DNA of 64,000 nucleotides, taken from the NCBI GenBank assembly GCA_964017065.1, contig OZ024786.1, positions 7,817,047 through 7,881,046 on the forward strand. The letters run 5' to 3'. Shown in pieces: positions 10,654 through 21,826 of this stretch. The position numbers were made by a program, and so were the translations under genes. A model generated the notes under the pieces. That model worked only from the letters and a program-made list of their open reading frames with translations. It was not told where the DNA came from and ran no database searches. This DNA comes from Haliclona indistincta (lineage: Eukaryota > Porifera > Demospongiae > Haplosclerida > Chalinidae). How positions within the stretch are numbered: position 1 is the stretch's first letter; each line of letters opens with the position of its first letter.

Positions 10654-12593
10654 ATGGCTCGTCGTCAGTACTTCACAGGGGATGAAGTGCTTGCTTTGCT
10701 TGATCCAGATGTAGAGGATGGTGGCTTAGATGATACCTTTGCTCCAGGAAGTGATGATGAGCTTGGGTTCCTGGATGATAGTGAAGAAGAAGGAGACAAT
10801 GTAGAGCAAGTAGTGACTGGGTAAGTATTTCAAATACTTTATGATTATAATAATAATGTGGGTTCCTAAATGTTAGCGAAGGAGAAGGAGACAATGAAGA
10901 GCAAGTAGTGACTGGGTAAGTATTTCAAATACTTTATGATTATAATAATAATCTATAATACAGTGTTGATGATGCTTCTGGTGATCAAGATGAAGTGGAA
11001 TCAGATCCAATTCTTCGTGATGATGCTTTGAGGTATGTTTACTATGACTTTATTTATTTACTAACACAAACGTGAACATTTTACAGTTCCACTACAGTTC
11101 CATGGAGTGAAACTTTGACTCCAATCACCATCACTACATTTACCCAGCCGTCTGGTCCGACTCAGACACTACCATCAACCATCAAAAAAATCTACATGCT
11201 GTTCTTCACTTCATCGATCCTTGAAATGATCGTGGCAGAAACCAACAGATATGCTGCGGAGTGTCTTGGAGATGAGTTTCAGGCATGGCAACAACTAACT
11301 GTCGCTGAGTTCCAGGCATACACTGGGTTCATGATTCTAATGGGTTTGGTCAAGATGCCTTCAATCTACGATTATTGGCAAAAGGATGACATCTTCCACT
11401 ATGCTCCAATCGCAAGCAAAATATCCAGAGACAGATTTTTTGAAATACATCGCTACTTGCATTTTGTAAATAATGCAACCCTGGCTGCTCCTGGAACAGC
11501 AAACTACAAGAAGTTGGGAAAAATACAGCCAATCCTAGATGCCTTAGCGAAAAATTTTTCTCAGGTGTATCAACCTGGAAAAAACGTCTCGGTCGATGAA
11601 GCTATGGTGAAGTTCAAAGGCAGGTCCACCCTCAAGCAATACATGCCAAAGAAGCCAGTCAAACGTGGCTTCAAGATATGGATGCTGGCTGATGCTATGA
11701 CTGGCTATGTAACACACCTAGAAGTATACACTGGAAAGAAAGGGGACCGAACTGAAACAGGCTTAGGGGCTACAGTAGTGAAAACACTTTCAAAAGATCT
11801 ACAACACACTCACCGTCACGTGTACTTTGATAACTACTTTTCAGGAGTAGACTTGCTTCTTGACCTGTTTCGTTCAGGCCTATACGGTTGTGGCACACTC
11901 CGCTCGGACAGAAAGGGTTTTCCTCCTTCACTGAAACAGCCAGCTAAAAAAGGATATCAAGCCAGAGGGGAAAGTAAGACAATGCAATACGGTAATCTTA
12001 CTGTATCGGTATGGCAGGACAACCGTCCCGTAACTGTAATCGCAACTAATTCAGATCCTCTCACTCCTGCTACGGTAAACAGGAAAAAAAAGGATGGTAC
12101 CACGATATCTGTCCCTTGTCCAATATCAGTAAAGCAATACAACCAATACATGGGAGGTGTTGACCACAACGACCAACTGCGAGGCTATTATAATGTTCGA
12201 CTGAAGTGCCGAAAATATTATAAATATATTTTCTGGTTCTTGTTTGATCTCGCAATCACAAATAGTTACATCCTGACAAAGAATCATACTGACCTCAAAT
12301 TCTCAACACTAAAGAGTTTTCGTACCACCTTGGCACGAGAGTTGATAGGGGATTATTGCAGCAAGAAACGACCAGGTCGACATGCCCTGAATCCATCCAA
12401 AAGGTTCTGCCAGCAGCACTTCCCAACAAGACAGTCAAAGTATCATAGATGTCACTATTGCTACAAATACAAAAAACAACGCCATGAAACAGGATGGTAC
12501 TGCAATGATTGTGGGCTATACCTTTGCCATAACGGTAGGGATGACGAATGCTTTCTCCAATACCATCTGCAACATGGACCAACATGTAGTTAA
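10654..12593 (+). CDS. piggyBac transposase, three exons (10654-10820, 10964-11032, 11087-12593)
   Basis: Start ATG at 10654 reads MARRQYFTGDEVLALL, a typical piggyBac N-terminus followed by an acidic stretch. Exon 1 ends GG|GTAAGT, exon 2 runs from tacag|TG to AG|GTATGT, exon 3 from ttttacag|TT, and the phases join without error. The total is 580 residues, normal for the family. Catalytic Asp residues are visible in SVDEAMVKFKGR (about residue 249), YFDNYFSG (about 327) and MGGVDHNDQ (about 438), the DDD triad of piggyBac transposases. The C-terminus has the Cys/His cross-brace zinc finger (C-H-Y-C ... C-N-D-C ... L-C ... C). The enzyme should excise and reinsert the element at TTAA in the nucleus. 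No stop or frameshift interrupts it. Exon 1 and its donor lie inside a 95-bp tandem duplication; only the first donor gives an open frame. Confidence 0.93.
10765..10954 (+). repeat. 95-bp tandem duplication covering the end of transposase exon 1 and its splice donor
   Basis: Copy 1 (10765-10859) and copy 2 (10860-10954) differ at a handful of positions. Each contains the acidic exon end and an identical GGGTAAGTATTTC donor. Reading from copy 1 into its intron meets a stop quickly, so copy 2 is a decoy exon end within the first intron. Confidence 0.88.
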
Positions 12594-13242
12594 CAAGACT
12601 TCAAGAGCTATCTAAATCAACTGGTGTATTATCATACATGAACACACACATGCACTCACACATCTAGACAAATATACACACAAACACACAAAGAAATGTA
12701 ACTGTAAAGCGACAACGGGTAAAGCAAAGCCTAAACAATGGTGTCTATTAGCTGCTTTTACCGCAAAACACAACAAAAAATGTCACAAAGGCTCTTTCAA
12801 ACTCGAGCGCACGTGACTGTAAATCAACAATGTGTGACCTCGTTGTGACCTTTAGTGAAGTAGTTTTTCTTCGTCGCGCGCGCTTGTAGGCATAATACAG
12901 ACGTTATAAACCTTACAAGAAGCATATGGACACCGTTACAACACCAAAGAGACAACCAACATCATCGTTCTAAACAGTCACACACGCAAGAACACAATAC
13001 TACAACTTACACGCTTACCTTTCACTGTAAATCGCCCTCGTGTCTTCGCGATCATAAATAAGTAGCCTTTAGTAGATAGCCAGTCCAATGTAGAGTCCAA
13101 CTAACAGTCGCTGCTAAGGTAACTACACGCGAGGACGCTCACAAAGCCCAGTAAACACAAGCGCCCAAACGTTGACAAAGCTGTTTATTTTTAATTTCGT
13201 GGGTGGGGGCAACGCGCTTCAATTTTTCCCGCGTATAATGGG
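12594..13242 (+). other. 3' non-coding part of the piggyBac element
   Basis: This part contains a CA-rich tract (about 12640-12690) and the right terminal repeat. No other gene was seen. It presumably holds the 3' untranslated region and the right-end binding sites, but no polyadenylation signal could be chosen with confidence. Confidence 0.6.
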
Positions 13243-13428
13243 TTAAGTGGTGAACTTGCCATCATTCACACTACGGCCTCTGGGAGAGGAATAGCTAAAG
13301 GTTGGTATAGGTCCTAACAGATGACCTAGGTGGACACTGACTGGGAAGCCAACTCTTGAGTCTGTCACATGTGGACGTTGACTGTCACAATCTTCCTCTT
13401 GTGGACGAAACATGCATACTTACCTGCT

Positions 13429-13745
13429 TTCAGATATCAGTTTGATGTGGTTGCACGGCCCACTTGTGACCACACAATGGTGCACAAGGACTATATAGAT
13501 ATAGTCTTGTTCAGTGATTATGATGTACTTTATGGCTTTTCCAATATTTCCATCATTGATGGCTAGTGTGTAGTCATTTGTCTTGATTTGATTGTATATT
13601 TCATTTGTGTACACAACTCCAGACAGGAGCAAACAATCAAACACTTTAGTTTTGTCAACGATTGCACATGGACAGACTTTGAGAAATGCTTCTGACTCTC
13701 GTAAGTTCAAGTCAGCAAATTTCTTGACTATACCAAACATCATGT
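13429..13745 (-). repeat. Dispersed 0.3-kb repeat, copy 1 (protein-coding remnant)
   Basis: This segment matches 30685-31113 at roughly 90 percent by eye, except that the middle of the other copy is replaced by unrelated sequence. On the minus strand it encodes F-A-D-L-N-L-R-E-S-E-A-F-L-K-V-C-P-C-A and then L-L-S-G-V-V-Y-T-N-E, continuing through I-K-Y-I-I-I-T-E to a Tyr/Val/His-rich end. The reading frame is open over 107 codons. I do not recognise the domain. The hydrophobic C-terminal pattern resembles the terminal part of some invertebrate transposon proteins. It abuts the gag frame at 13.74 kb but in another frame, so the two are probably joined by insertion or deletion and are not one gene. 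Confidence 0.55.
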
Positions 13746-14225
13746 GCTGTCTCCGTTACACTGTATGAAGTCCAGGTCAGGCTCTGCTAGCAGTCGGTGT
13801 TTGATTCTGGCATCATTGATTACACAAATCAGTCGGTCACACAGCATTTTCCTTAGCTCAGCTCCTGGCTCGAACCCAAAACGTAAGTAGGTAGACACTG
13901 TCTCACCGGGATTACGAGTCCTTGAGTTAAACGTAAACCGATGGATAGCAGCTGACTTCTTCGGTTGGTAGTGTTCAGCGATGAGTTCAACCAATTCCTT
14001 GAAGGTGTAGTCCTTAGGAGAATTTGGTGAAACAAGGTTAGACATCAGCTTGAAAATTTCAACTCCAGACACACTAGGAAGTATTGCTCTCTCCCTATCG
14101 TGGTCCTCTACTCCATTAGCTTCAAAATAGAAGTCCAAGCGAGCTGCATATGTGGACCAGTCCTCTTTGACAGCATCGAATTCATCAATCGAACCGTGCA
14201 GAGTCAATTTTCTTCTCGTCGCCAA
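13740..14225 (-). pseudogene. Ty3/gypsy-type retrotransposon gag, 3' truncated
   Basis: The 161-codon frame begins MATRRKLTLHGSIDEFD and contains W-S-T-Y-A-A-R-L-D-F-Y-F-E-A-N-G. This is followed by A-I-L-P-S-V-S-G-V-E-I-F-K-L, P-K-D-Y-T-F-K-E-L-V-E, E-H-Y-Q-P-K and R-F-T-F-N-S-R. That order (W..Y..RL..yF.ang, ltxxG...y.ll..L..P, H..P....i..rf.F..R) is the hallmark of the retrotrans_gag domain of Ty3/gypsy elements. The frame ends soon after L-L-A-E-P-D-L-D-F, where an intact gag would continue to a zinc knuckle; here unrelated repeat sequence follows. No protease, reverse transcriptase or LTR was found next to it. Confidence 0.75.
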
Positions 14226-16063
14226 TATTATAATAGCGCCACACAGAGAATGACAGTGTAAGTTTGAGCAACTACTTCAACCACAATAACACACTGGACA
14301 CAGTCACGTAAATACAAAAACTAAACCAGACATACAGACAGAGTGCTTCGCTATTCACTATAATACACAATACAACTACAAGCATACAATACACATTATA
14401 CACCATAAGCACACACACACACATACATTATTACAATCATTAAACTACATAGTACAGTACATCACATCTTCTTTATGAGGTATTTCACTCTGTCTTGTAT
14501 CTACAGGATTAATGCTTACTGTAAACTTGCATAATTATCATCAAACTTCTGCACCTGTTTTGCCGTTTTGGACACATGTCCTTCGCACAGTAATTCTCTG
14601 CACCTCTTCAATGTTGGTGTTTTCTTTGTGCTCGATTCGTCAGTGAATTTTTTCAATAAGGTCGTCTAGTTCGCTGCTTGCTGTAAAAATCACTTCACTA
14701 AAAATATAATTATGGCAAGTTTTAGATGTTATGCTTACATGTAGGTCCTGCTAACTCACTTGTACTTGCTTTTGTTGGCTCACTTGTACTAGGTTCAGTA
14801 AAGTTGATTGCCGAGAAGTTTCAACAATATTTAAAAAGAAAATCTACCTCCAATAGTAGACTGGATCAAGTTGTAAGCGTGAACGCAATTTGACGGTCCT
14901 TGTAGAAGGCGATAGTATCTGAAATAAAAAAATGAGATTGAGACATCAATAGTTAAACGTACTTGAACGAAGTTTGTGGCAAATGGCTTATGTGTTTTGC
15001 CACCTCTTCCACCTCTTTCAGAGTCCCCTTCAATGCAACAATATTAGACACATACCTTCGAACTTGCATCGCTGTTGGCATCTTCTCTCCATGTCCGAAG
15101 TACTTGCCAAGCTCGAGTTGGAAGTGTGAAGATAAGATTTTAATTATAATTATGATAAATTGGTTAGTTACCTGTCTGATGTGGTGAGAGTAGCCTGCAA
15201 CAAGAGAAGGGAGCATCTCTCAGGGAAAAAATCAATTTACAACTAGGAGCAATATGATGCCATTTTGATGTCATTTGCATTGGTCACTATGTATAAATTT
15301 TGATGATTTCAGTCAGTAATTTTTTGGTAACATTGCATGACGTCAGGTGAGTCATGTTGCTTGACCAAACAATTTTATGCCCGTTGCGTGTTGTATACTA
15401 TTGGTACAGAAAACGTTCTGTGCACATGCGCTAGCAACACATTTTTGGTCAAGCAACCTGCAAAACCCTGTACAGTCGATGAGTAGCTCCAATGAAGAAG
15501 TTTTAACTGACCTCTATTGTTGTGGCAGTTGCACACTTCTTCTGTTCATGCAATCCTGTTGCTAAATATTGCATAGTTTTAAGACTTGGTTGTTTAGTCT
15601 ACTTAGCTCATTTCTTTACTAGCACTCACTCTCTGCAGGGAGCACATCTCTATTGAGAATATATTAACAAGAATACACATTACAATGAGCCATTAATCAT
15701 GAACCATCGACCAATGCCTAAATCAATCAACTTCTGCGTACACTGTGTGGGGTTTAATCAAGATAGTAGTAAGAGAAGAACAGTGACAGCGGATGTTGTT
15801 AAGGGCTGAGAGTCTGTTGAGAGATAAAAGTGTTGCTGGCGTCTACCATAAGAATGGTGGCCTCAGTATCATCTTGCATGAGAAGTAGCTTCAGTGCCAG
15901 AAATGTGATCTGCACAGAGTTTTATAGAACCAACCACATCTTGGTGTCTGCCAGGGTTTTTTTGTTTTTTTTTAAGTCAACGGGTGCCTACGCTTTTATG
16001 GTAGGACTTAAAGAGATTAATGATACAAAATAAAAGAAATGATGCAAAAAAAAGGGATTGAAA
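14226..16063. other. No supported gene
   Basis: Short frames occur at 14953-15216 and 15377-15565 with no recognisable motif. A CA-rich stretch (about 14400-14430) is present. I found no LTR, primer-binding site or terminal repeat that would complete the adjacent gag. Confidence 0.45.
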
Positions 16064-17653
16064 TTAGTCACTAACCCTACCCTCAGTAAGGGCAAGGTCA
16101 GCAGCAGTGTCTAGGCGATTGAATGAGAAGAGCGACCGTGATCCTCGAAGGCAAGTTATAGTAGAACGAAGAAGAGAGAAGGTGAGTTTACATCTAATGA
16201 GGCGGATGACTGAATTGTAAGACTGGCCAGATTTCTCAGCAATCATAGAGGATATTCTTTTGTACACAACTGATGCTGCTGGGCCGATACCTCCAAGAGT
16301 GTTGAAGACCAGTGGAATGAAACTACCCTGTTCGACTTCGCAAATTCTCTGATCATAACGTCTCCTTTTCTCTTGCTCTTGCTTCTTGTAACATGTAGAC
16401 AGCGGTTGGTTATTAGATGGAGCAAGGGGGTTAAATACCCTGACGTCAAAGAAAGTACGTTGTCGATCACGAGACCAAAAATTAGTGGCAGCAACATCCA
16501 AGCGTGCACCATCATCGCGATTAGCAGATTTTAGGGCCAGGTTTTCACCGGAGAGTGGCTGGAGAGATGGTTCTACCTTCACGTCAAAGCAAACTTCCTG
16601 TAACAAGGTAGCAGTAATGTTCCGCAACTCATTATGTCGCATGATGGTGTAGCCTCCATGAGCACAGCTGAGACAGTGATCAACCGTGAAAGATTTACCG
16701 CACACACAGTTGTTAGGTAACCCTGTTGGCTCCCATCCATATCTCAAGCAAAGGGCATCCCTAAAGGAAGACTTGTGTAAATGAAAATTATGCTCTTGAA
16801 TTGGGAGAACAGATAACCAGCTTGATGCCCCCTTTTCAGCTGCACATTCCATTTGTCTGCAAAGAGCAGGAGGAAGATTCTCTTTTACCACATTGGCACG
16901 TTATCTGGCAGTTCTGGAGTTATTTTTAGAAACCTCAGAGACCAGCTCTGATTGAGTTGAGAGAATACTTGCATACGATGTAGTAAGATGGTCAGTAAGA
17001 GAGGCGACTAGTGGAGCAGTGATCAAAGTTGAGGCTCGAAACTGAGATGCAGCTCTAGCACAAGGGTTGGAGATACTCAGTCCTCCGAAACGAAAGGGAA
17101 GAGAGAGGAGGTCCCTTATCGAATCGTTTGGGGGATCTCTTCCAGTAAGTGCAGGGATAAATTTTGTACGAATAGCATCCTCTAGAGGTTGAAAAAGTTC
17201 GTCAATTCCGGGACAAGTGCGAGACAAAAAAGTCCACTTACTCGAGAATCCATGCACAAATGCAGAAAAAGCTGCTTGTGGGTGCGGGATGGCGATAACA
17301 GCTAAAGTCTCCAATTGGGCTACCCAATCTGAAATGCTATTTGTGACAAAATTGTGAATAAATTCAGGAGAGCCAATGGGAGAGCCTAGCACCCTTCTAC
17401 CATTCAGATCGATTGAGATCCCAGTGTTGGAAAAGATTTCTTTGGCTGCATCAGAGTGATCTTCTTTTACCAGCAAGTAGGTCTTATATGCGTTTGGAAA
17501 GTACCCATAGGATGGGCCAGTAGATACCAAAGAATCCCACCAGGTGCGAATGTCCTTCAACTTTCTGCCAGGGTGGCAACTGTCCTTCAACTGTCTGCCA
17601 GGGTGGCATTTATAATCATTCGTCTGGCGGTGTCTCCAATACCAATCGGACAC
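16064..17653 (-). pseudogene. LINE C-terminal region: end of reverse transcriptase, CCHC knuckle and restriction-like endonuclease
   Basis: One minus-strand frame of about 530 codons, interrupted only by a TAA at 16901-16903, contains features of a non-LTR element. The first 250 residues show G-Y-F-P-N-A-Y-K-T-Y-L-L-V-K, then R-R-V-L-G-S-P-I-G, P-H-P-Q-A-A-F-S-A-F and L-L-S-L-P-F-R-F-G-G-L-S. I recall this order from the thumb/linker end of invertebrate LINE polyproteins. After the stop comes a CCHC knuckle (C-V-C ... D-H-C-L-S-C, spacing C-x1-C-x7-H-x3-C), then R-H-N-E-L, V-K-V-E-P, A-R-L-D-V-A-A and F-F-D-V-R-V-F-N. This is the knuckle plus PD-D/E nuclease layout of R2/NeSL-type LINEs. The fingers and palm of the reverse transcriptase are missing, so the copy is 5' truncated. 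A 30-bp tandem duplication (17551-17608) repeats residues near its 5' edge. Confidence 0.65.
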
Positions 17654-19675
17654 ACACCTGGGTTTTGCTCAGAGCTATGACGAGGAGAGAGGTGATGAGA
17701 GAGTGATCGACTAAGTTGATGCGGAGGCGTTTGGTAACATTTTTATGTTCCTTTTTATGTTGCACGTCTGTTTTTCCCAGACTCAATTTCAATTTCCTCT
17801 CCCTCTAGAAGATGGAACAATACTTAGCATATTAACTTGCTTTCCTAGCTGTAATAACGAATAAATGTATACTGATTTACAAATCATGCATTGCTGAGTT
17901 GCCCTGTATAATCTCAATACCTTGCTGGCTGCTGCAACACACAACACAGCTGAAAGTGCATCTATGACCTGCACATATAGTGCATGCATGATTAACAGCA
18001 GCTAGCCCAGTGCATTGTATACTGACCTCTCCTGTGAGCCATCGACCACTGATTAATATTGAAATGTCACTGGCTCCTACAATGACATCTGTTCCAGGTG
18101 TCTGGTTCGGTGAGTCTGAATTTACATTTCAATGTACACTAAATTGGAGCTGGCATTCTATCAAAGAATTTGTTGTCTACGATTCTATACAGCACTCCGA
18201 CGACATCATACATGCCACTCCATCTATTAATAGCCTCCCACCTCTCGTCTATTTCCCCCAGTATCCCTTCTCCCAATATGAACTCAAATTCAATGACTAT
18301 CTTTAAAATAATTAACAAATAATTGGTAGTACAAAAGTCATAACTATTTTTACCCATCTGACATCGTTCAAGAGAGGTTGCTCGTTCAGTATCACAGTCG
18401 CATGCTTCTTGGAGAGCTTTGTAGAATTTCTCCTCTGAATGTGCGTTGTTTCCAGTAACTTCTTCATTAGCTCTTCTCTAGGGAACCTCTTCCCTGTCAA
18501 CAACTCGGCATTCCTCTTATGGGCAATTTGATCATCAACTGGCTGCACCTTAGTTGTCTTGTTGTAGCAGTCTTTGATACCTCAGCGAACTTGAACTCTA
18601 GAGGAGGTTATGCTTACAGATGAGAACGGTGTCTCATATTTCTGAACCGCTGTGATACTGTTGCCTAAATTATATGTAATTATGTGTTTATCTTACCCAT
18701 TAGATTCCAATAGATTTAGTCAACTTACGGTAATTTTTACTTTAAAATTACTGACTTACTGACTTTTTAGAAGGATGTGAGGTTGGTGTCGACAATTGCA
18801 ATCTGTTGCCAATGTAAAATGGTTTCCTAAAATGTAATGTTAACATTTCTACTATTTGTAATTCAGTTCTTTGGAATGTCCGTCAGCAAGAGCAACCGGT
18901 GTCTTTTTGTGCATCTGGTATTCTACATAGTGTACAAAGCTACCTCAGCTGATGCATCGAGCAAAGATTCATCCGGCATGTCTTCACTGTCGTACTCCCA
19001 AAGTAATGCATTTGTATCAGACATAATATCTGACTGTATAATACACGTAGCAATTGTAATAGGATGCATGATCATTCTTATCTGGCTGCTGCTGACTAGT
19101 GCCTTCCAAACACTCCTTCACCGATGATATGAAGCAGAATGTTCAGCATGATTGGTGCAATCGTCTTTGTTAGAAGTGCAAGAGATGTACAAGCAGAAGG
19201 GTAGCGAGAGCCTCGTGTTGCCTGTTGTTTAAAAAAGAATATTTGAGAGTGTCTAAATGCTTTCCTGTTGTTTCATCAAACTTCCTGTGAGTTTATTATC
19301 ATAATCATCATGATTTACAGTTAGAAATTATAATAAAAATAGGTTCACTTACAAGTTGCTGAATCTTGCTTAAAATTTTAGACCCTCTGCGATGTACTTC
19401 TTTCTTGGTCATTTTTTGAATTGTTTCAGAAGACTCTGATAGGCAGGAAGTAGGACTATAGGCTCAACATAAGTCAAGATAAGTGGTATTATACTTATCA
19501 TGTCTTATCTACTTATAATCTATAGTTTATCTTTATGACTGCATGCATTTAGTGTTCAATATAGTGGTTGTGTGGCATCATCGTTTGACACTTCTACAGC
19601 TCGAGAATAACCGCTGTAGTCAATAGACTAAAAAATGACGTATGACCTAAGAACACCCTAACAATCCCTATTGTT
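17654..19675. other. No supported gene
   Basis: Several frames of 60-100 codons exist on both strands. The one at 18837-19127 plus has two hydrophobic stretches (near its start and at about residues 65-85), but no start context or homologous motif that would make it a gene. Nothing else stands out. Confidence 0.4.
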
Positions 19676-20010
19676 GGTGGAGTTATGGCCTCATGAATAT
19701 TAATTAGGTAAAAGCAACTTCGTCTCATATGATAGAGTTTGTTGAGCTGATTTTAATGCTCCTATTGTTATATGTCTTAAGTCAAAAATTAATTAGTTTA
19801 AAGGAGTTTTAAAGTCGTTGGGTGGAGTTATGGCCTCATGAATATTAATTAGGTAAAAAAACTTGGTCTCGTATGATAGTTTGATGAGCAGATTCAGATA
19901 CACCTATTGTTATATGTCTAAGGAACAAAATTAAAAGGATTTTTAAGGTTGTTGGGTGTGGTTATGGCCTAATAAATATTAGTTAGATAAAACCAACTTT
20001 CTCTCAGAAT
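19676..20010. repeat. Three diverged tandem units of about 135-145 bp
   Basis: The word ggtggagttatggcctcatgaatattaattagg starts units at 19676 and 19821, and a diverged version starts at 19955. Each unit also contains attgttatatgtct. Divergence between units is higher than in the other tandem repeats here, so this array is older. Confidence 0.8.
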
Positions 20011-20183
20011 AATTTTAAAGTTTAATAAGAAAATTTCACTGAAGTAATCGTTTTTAATTTTTTGTTTGAAAATTTTAATTGGTTGTCATGGTTAAATAAA
20101 TGAATGAATAAATGAGAATCGAATCGTGGAATAGAATAGAACAATAGAATGAAAGAGAATAGATAAAAATAATAGTATAACTA

Positions 20184-21612
20184 TTAGTTTGCCAGGAAAT
20201 CTTTATTTCCAACTTGGGAAATTGTAACCAGTGACACATGCGAATCTTCTACAGCATCGCCATATTCATCGATAGGGTTGTATCTCCCTATGCGTCTGCT
20301 CAGTTCTCGGACACGGATTGCCACGCCAGTCATTGAAGCGTAAAGGTGGATGTCGCTACACGTGTCCCAGACTCCTGGACGGACAATGTCTGAGGCACGT
20401 GTTCGAAGATGTTGTAAAGAGCTAGCGTGGCAATCCGCGATTCGTTCTAGTTGCATGTCTTTGGCCCACCTAAGAAATTTTGCAATCTTAAACCTAATCT
20501 TCAAGTCGTCCTCGTCAATTCCGACGGCTGTAAGAGCATAGAACAATGAGTCGGCTGGAGATGGTGATGAAGATATGGGTAGAAGAGATGGTGCAGTGGA
20601 TGAGGATGGTATCTGAGATTGTGTTGCTTGACAGGCGTTGAGTGAAGATGGAGAAGATGACGAGGATGGTAGCTTAGATTGTGTTGCTTGACGACCGTTG
20701 AGCGAAGATGGTGCTGCAGATGACGAGGAAGGTAGCTTAGATTGTGTTGCTTTACAGGCATTGAGAGAAGATGGTGCACATGACGAGGATGGTAGCTTAG
20801 ATTGTGTTACTTGACGGGCGTCGAGCGAAGATGGTGCAGACGATGAGGATGGTAGCTGAGATTATGTTGCTGGTGTAGTTGATGACGATGGTTGTTGAGA
20901 TGGTGTAGATGAGGACGATGGTTTGACCATCAGGTGCTGATCCCAAGAACTACCATAGGTCTGTGCGATGAATTTGATCAATGTGGACTCTGATGTAAAA
21001 GTCTTAGTGATGTCACCGCGGTGATTCATCGCACAGACTTTGGCTTTGTTTTTGGGAGCAGGCCTGATGTATAGTCGCTCCTGGTTGTCTTTGCATAGCC
21101 TGTTTATAGTTTGGAATAAAAACATCATAACCTTGTAATAATTTTAAATCACCGATATAGCTGTGTGCTTGTTGAGCTACTTGCCCGCTCTACGTGACGC
21201 ACTGTTGTTATAATCTCTTGAGGAGATGGTGATGTTGGTGGACGTCTGGATTAATTGTAGATTGATTTAATGCTTTTTATATAAATAACATCCGTACCTT
21301 GAGATGACCAAGGCCTTGTTGTCCAGCAAGTAGGACCACCTTGGCCAGGAGATCCCTAAACAATTGTAGAATGTGGCGCAGGCCTTTCTCTGATGGTAAG
21401 TGAGTGCCAGCCTGCTCGTTCCTCCAAAGGTGTTGTCCCCTAGCAGGTGCGCCAACATTGTCGATACCGACGTTTTGTACTGTGCTGGTGTGATGGTTTG
21501 TGACAGGACCACGTGATGGTGTAGTGGTCCTGTCAGCATGCCCTCTAGGGCTGACTTGAGAGAGGAGAGTGGCACAGTGCACTCCCTCATTGTGGCTTCC
21601 ACTCTGTAGCCT
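20184..21612 (-). pseudogene. Unrecognised spliced gene with a Ser/Pro repeat and one nonsense codon
   Basis: I infer at least two exons. The upstream exon (about 21293-21612) begins after ctcgcag, reads G-Y-R-V-E-A-T-M-R-E-C and ends N-K-A-L-V-I-S at CTCAAG|GTACGG. The next exon (about 20184-21104) begins after ataaacag with L-C-K-D-N-Q-E-R-L-Y-I-R-P and joins in phase across a 190-bp intron. It runs through a Ser/Pro/Gln repeat (A-T-Q-S-K-L-P-S-S-S) to a compact C-terminal domain starting F-Y-A-L-T-A-V-G-I-D-E-D-D-L and containing L-R-T-R-A-S-D-I-V-R-P-G-V-W-D. One TAA near 20862 falls where sister repeats have CAA, so it looks like a point mutation or a sequencing error. I do not recognise the family. 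Further 5' exons probably exist to the right, but I could not phase them. Confidence 0.45.
20570..20870. repeat. In-frame minisatellite of about 60 bp, five units
   Basis: Units share gatggtagcttagattgtgt and differ by substitutions and 3-bp length changes only. The array stays in frame on the minus strand, coding a Ser/Pro/Gln-rich linker of the gene described at 20184-21612. Frame conservation suggests that it expanded while under coding constraint. Confidence 0.8.
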
Positions 21613-21826
21613 GCGAGACAATTAGTTATTGTAACCACATTAAATTATTTTACCTGTCAGGTCTTCATTTGGTTATTCACTGATGTTGTTGGATGTAGTA
21701 GTGAATACCACCACCTTGTTTTGCATTACTGCAACTGTCCTGGGAATTTTGTAGTCTCTGTGGAGAAGGTTCTTTACCTTTAGTTGTCCAATATAATTGG
21801 AATTTAGCATTTATCAATTCACTGAC

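Larger units (their letters stand above)
10351..13242 (+). mobile_element. Complete piggyBac element (2,892 bp) with TTAA target-site duplications
   Basis: TTAA occurs at 10347-10350 and 13243-13246. Inside it the element starts CCCTTTATACGCG and ends, on the opposite strand, CCCATTATACGCG: 13-bp terminal inverted repeats with one mismatch. TTAA duplication and ends starting CCC are diagnostic of the piggyBac superfamily. Near the left end a palindromic word, TGATATCACGTCAT, appears twice (about 10370 and 10415), a likely subterminal repeat where the transposase could bind. The element carries one gene on the plus strand with three exons, all frames open. Intact ends, intact gene and almost perfect ends indicate a young and possibly autonomous copy. 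About 650 bp of non-coding sequence follow the stop codon before the right end. Confidence 0.93.

Noticed and set aside
13740..16063. LTRs for the gypsy gag
   Set aside because: I looked for paired direct repeats with TG...CA ends around the gag and saw none, so no complete retrotransposon is claimed.
18837..19127. 96-codon plus-strand frame with two hydrophobic stretches
   Set aside because: AT-rich DNA often yields hydrophobic frames by chance. There is no start context, splice site or family resemblance.
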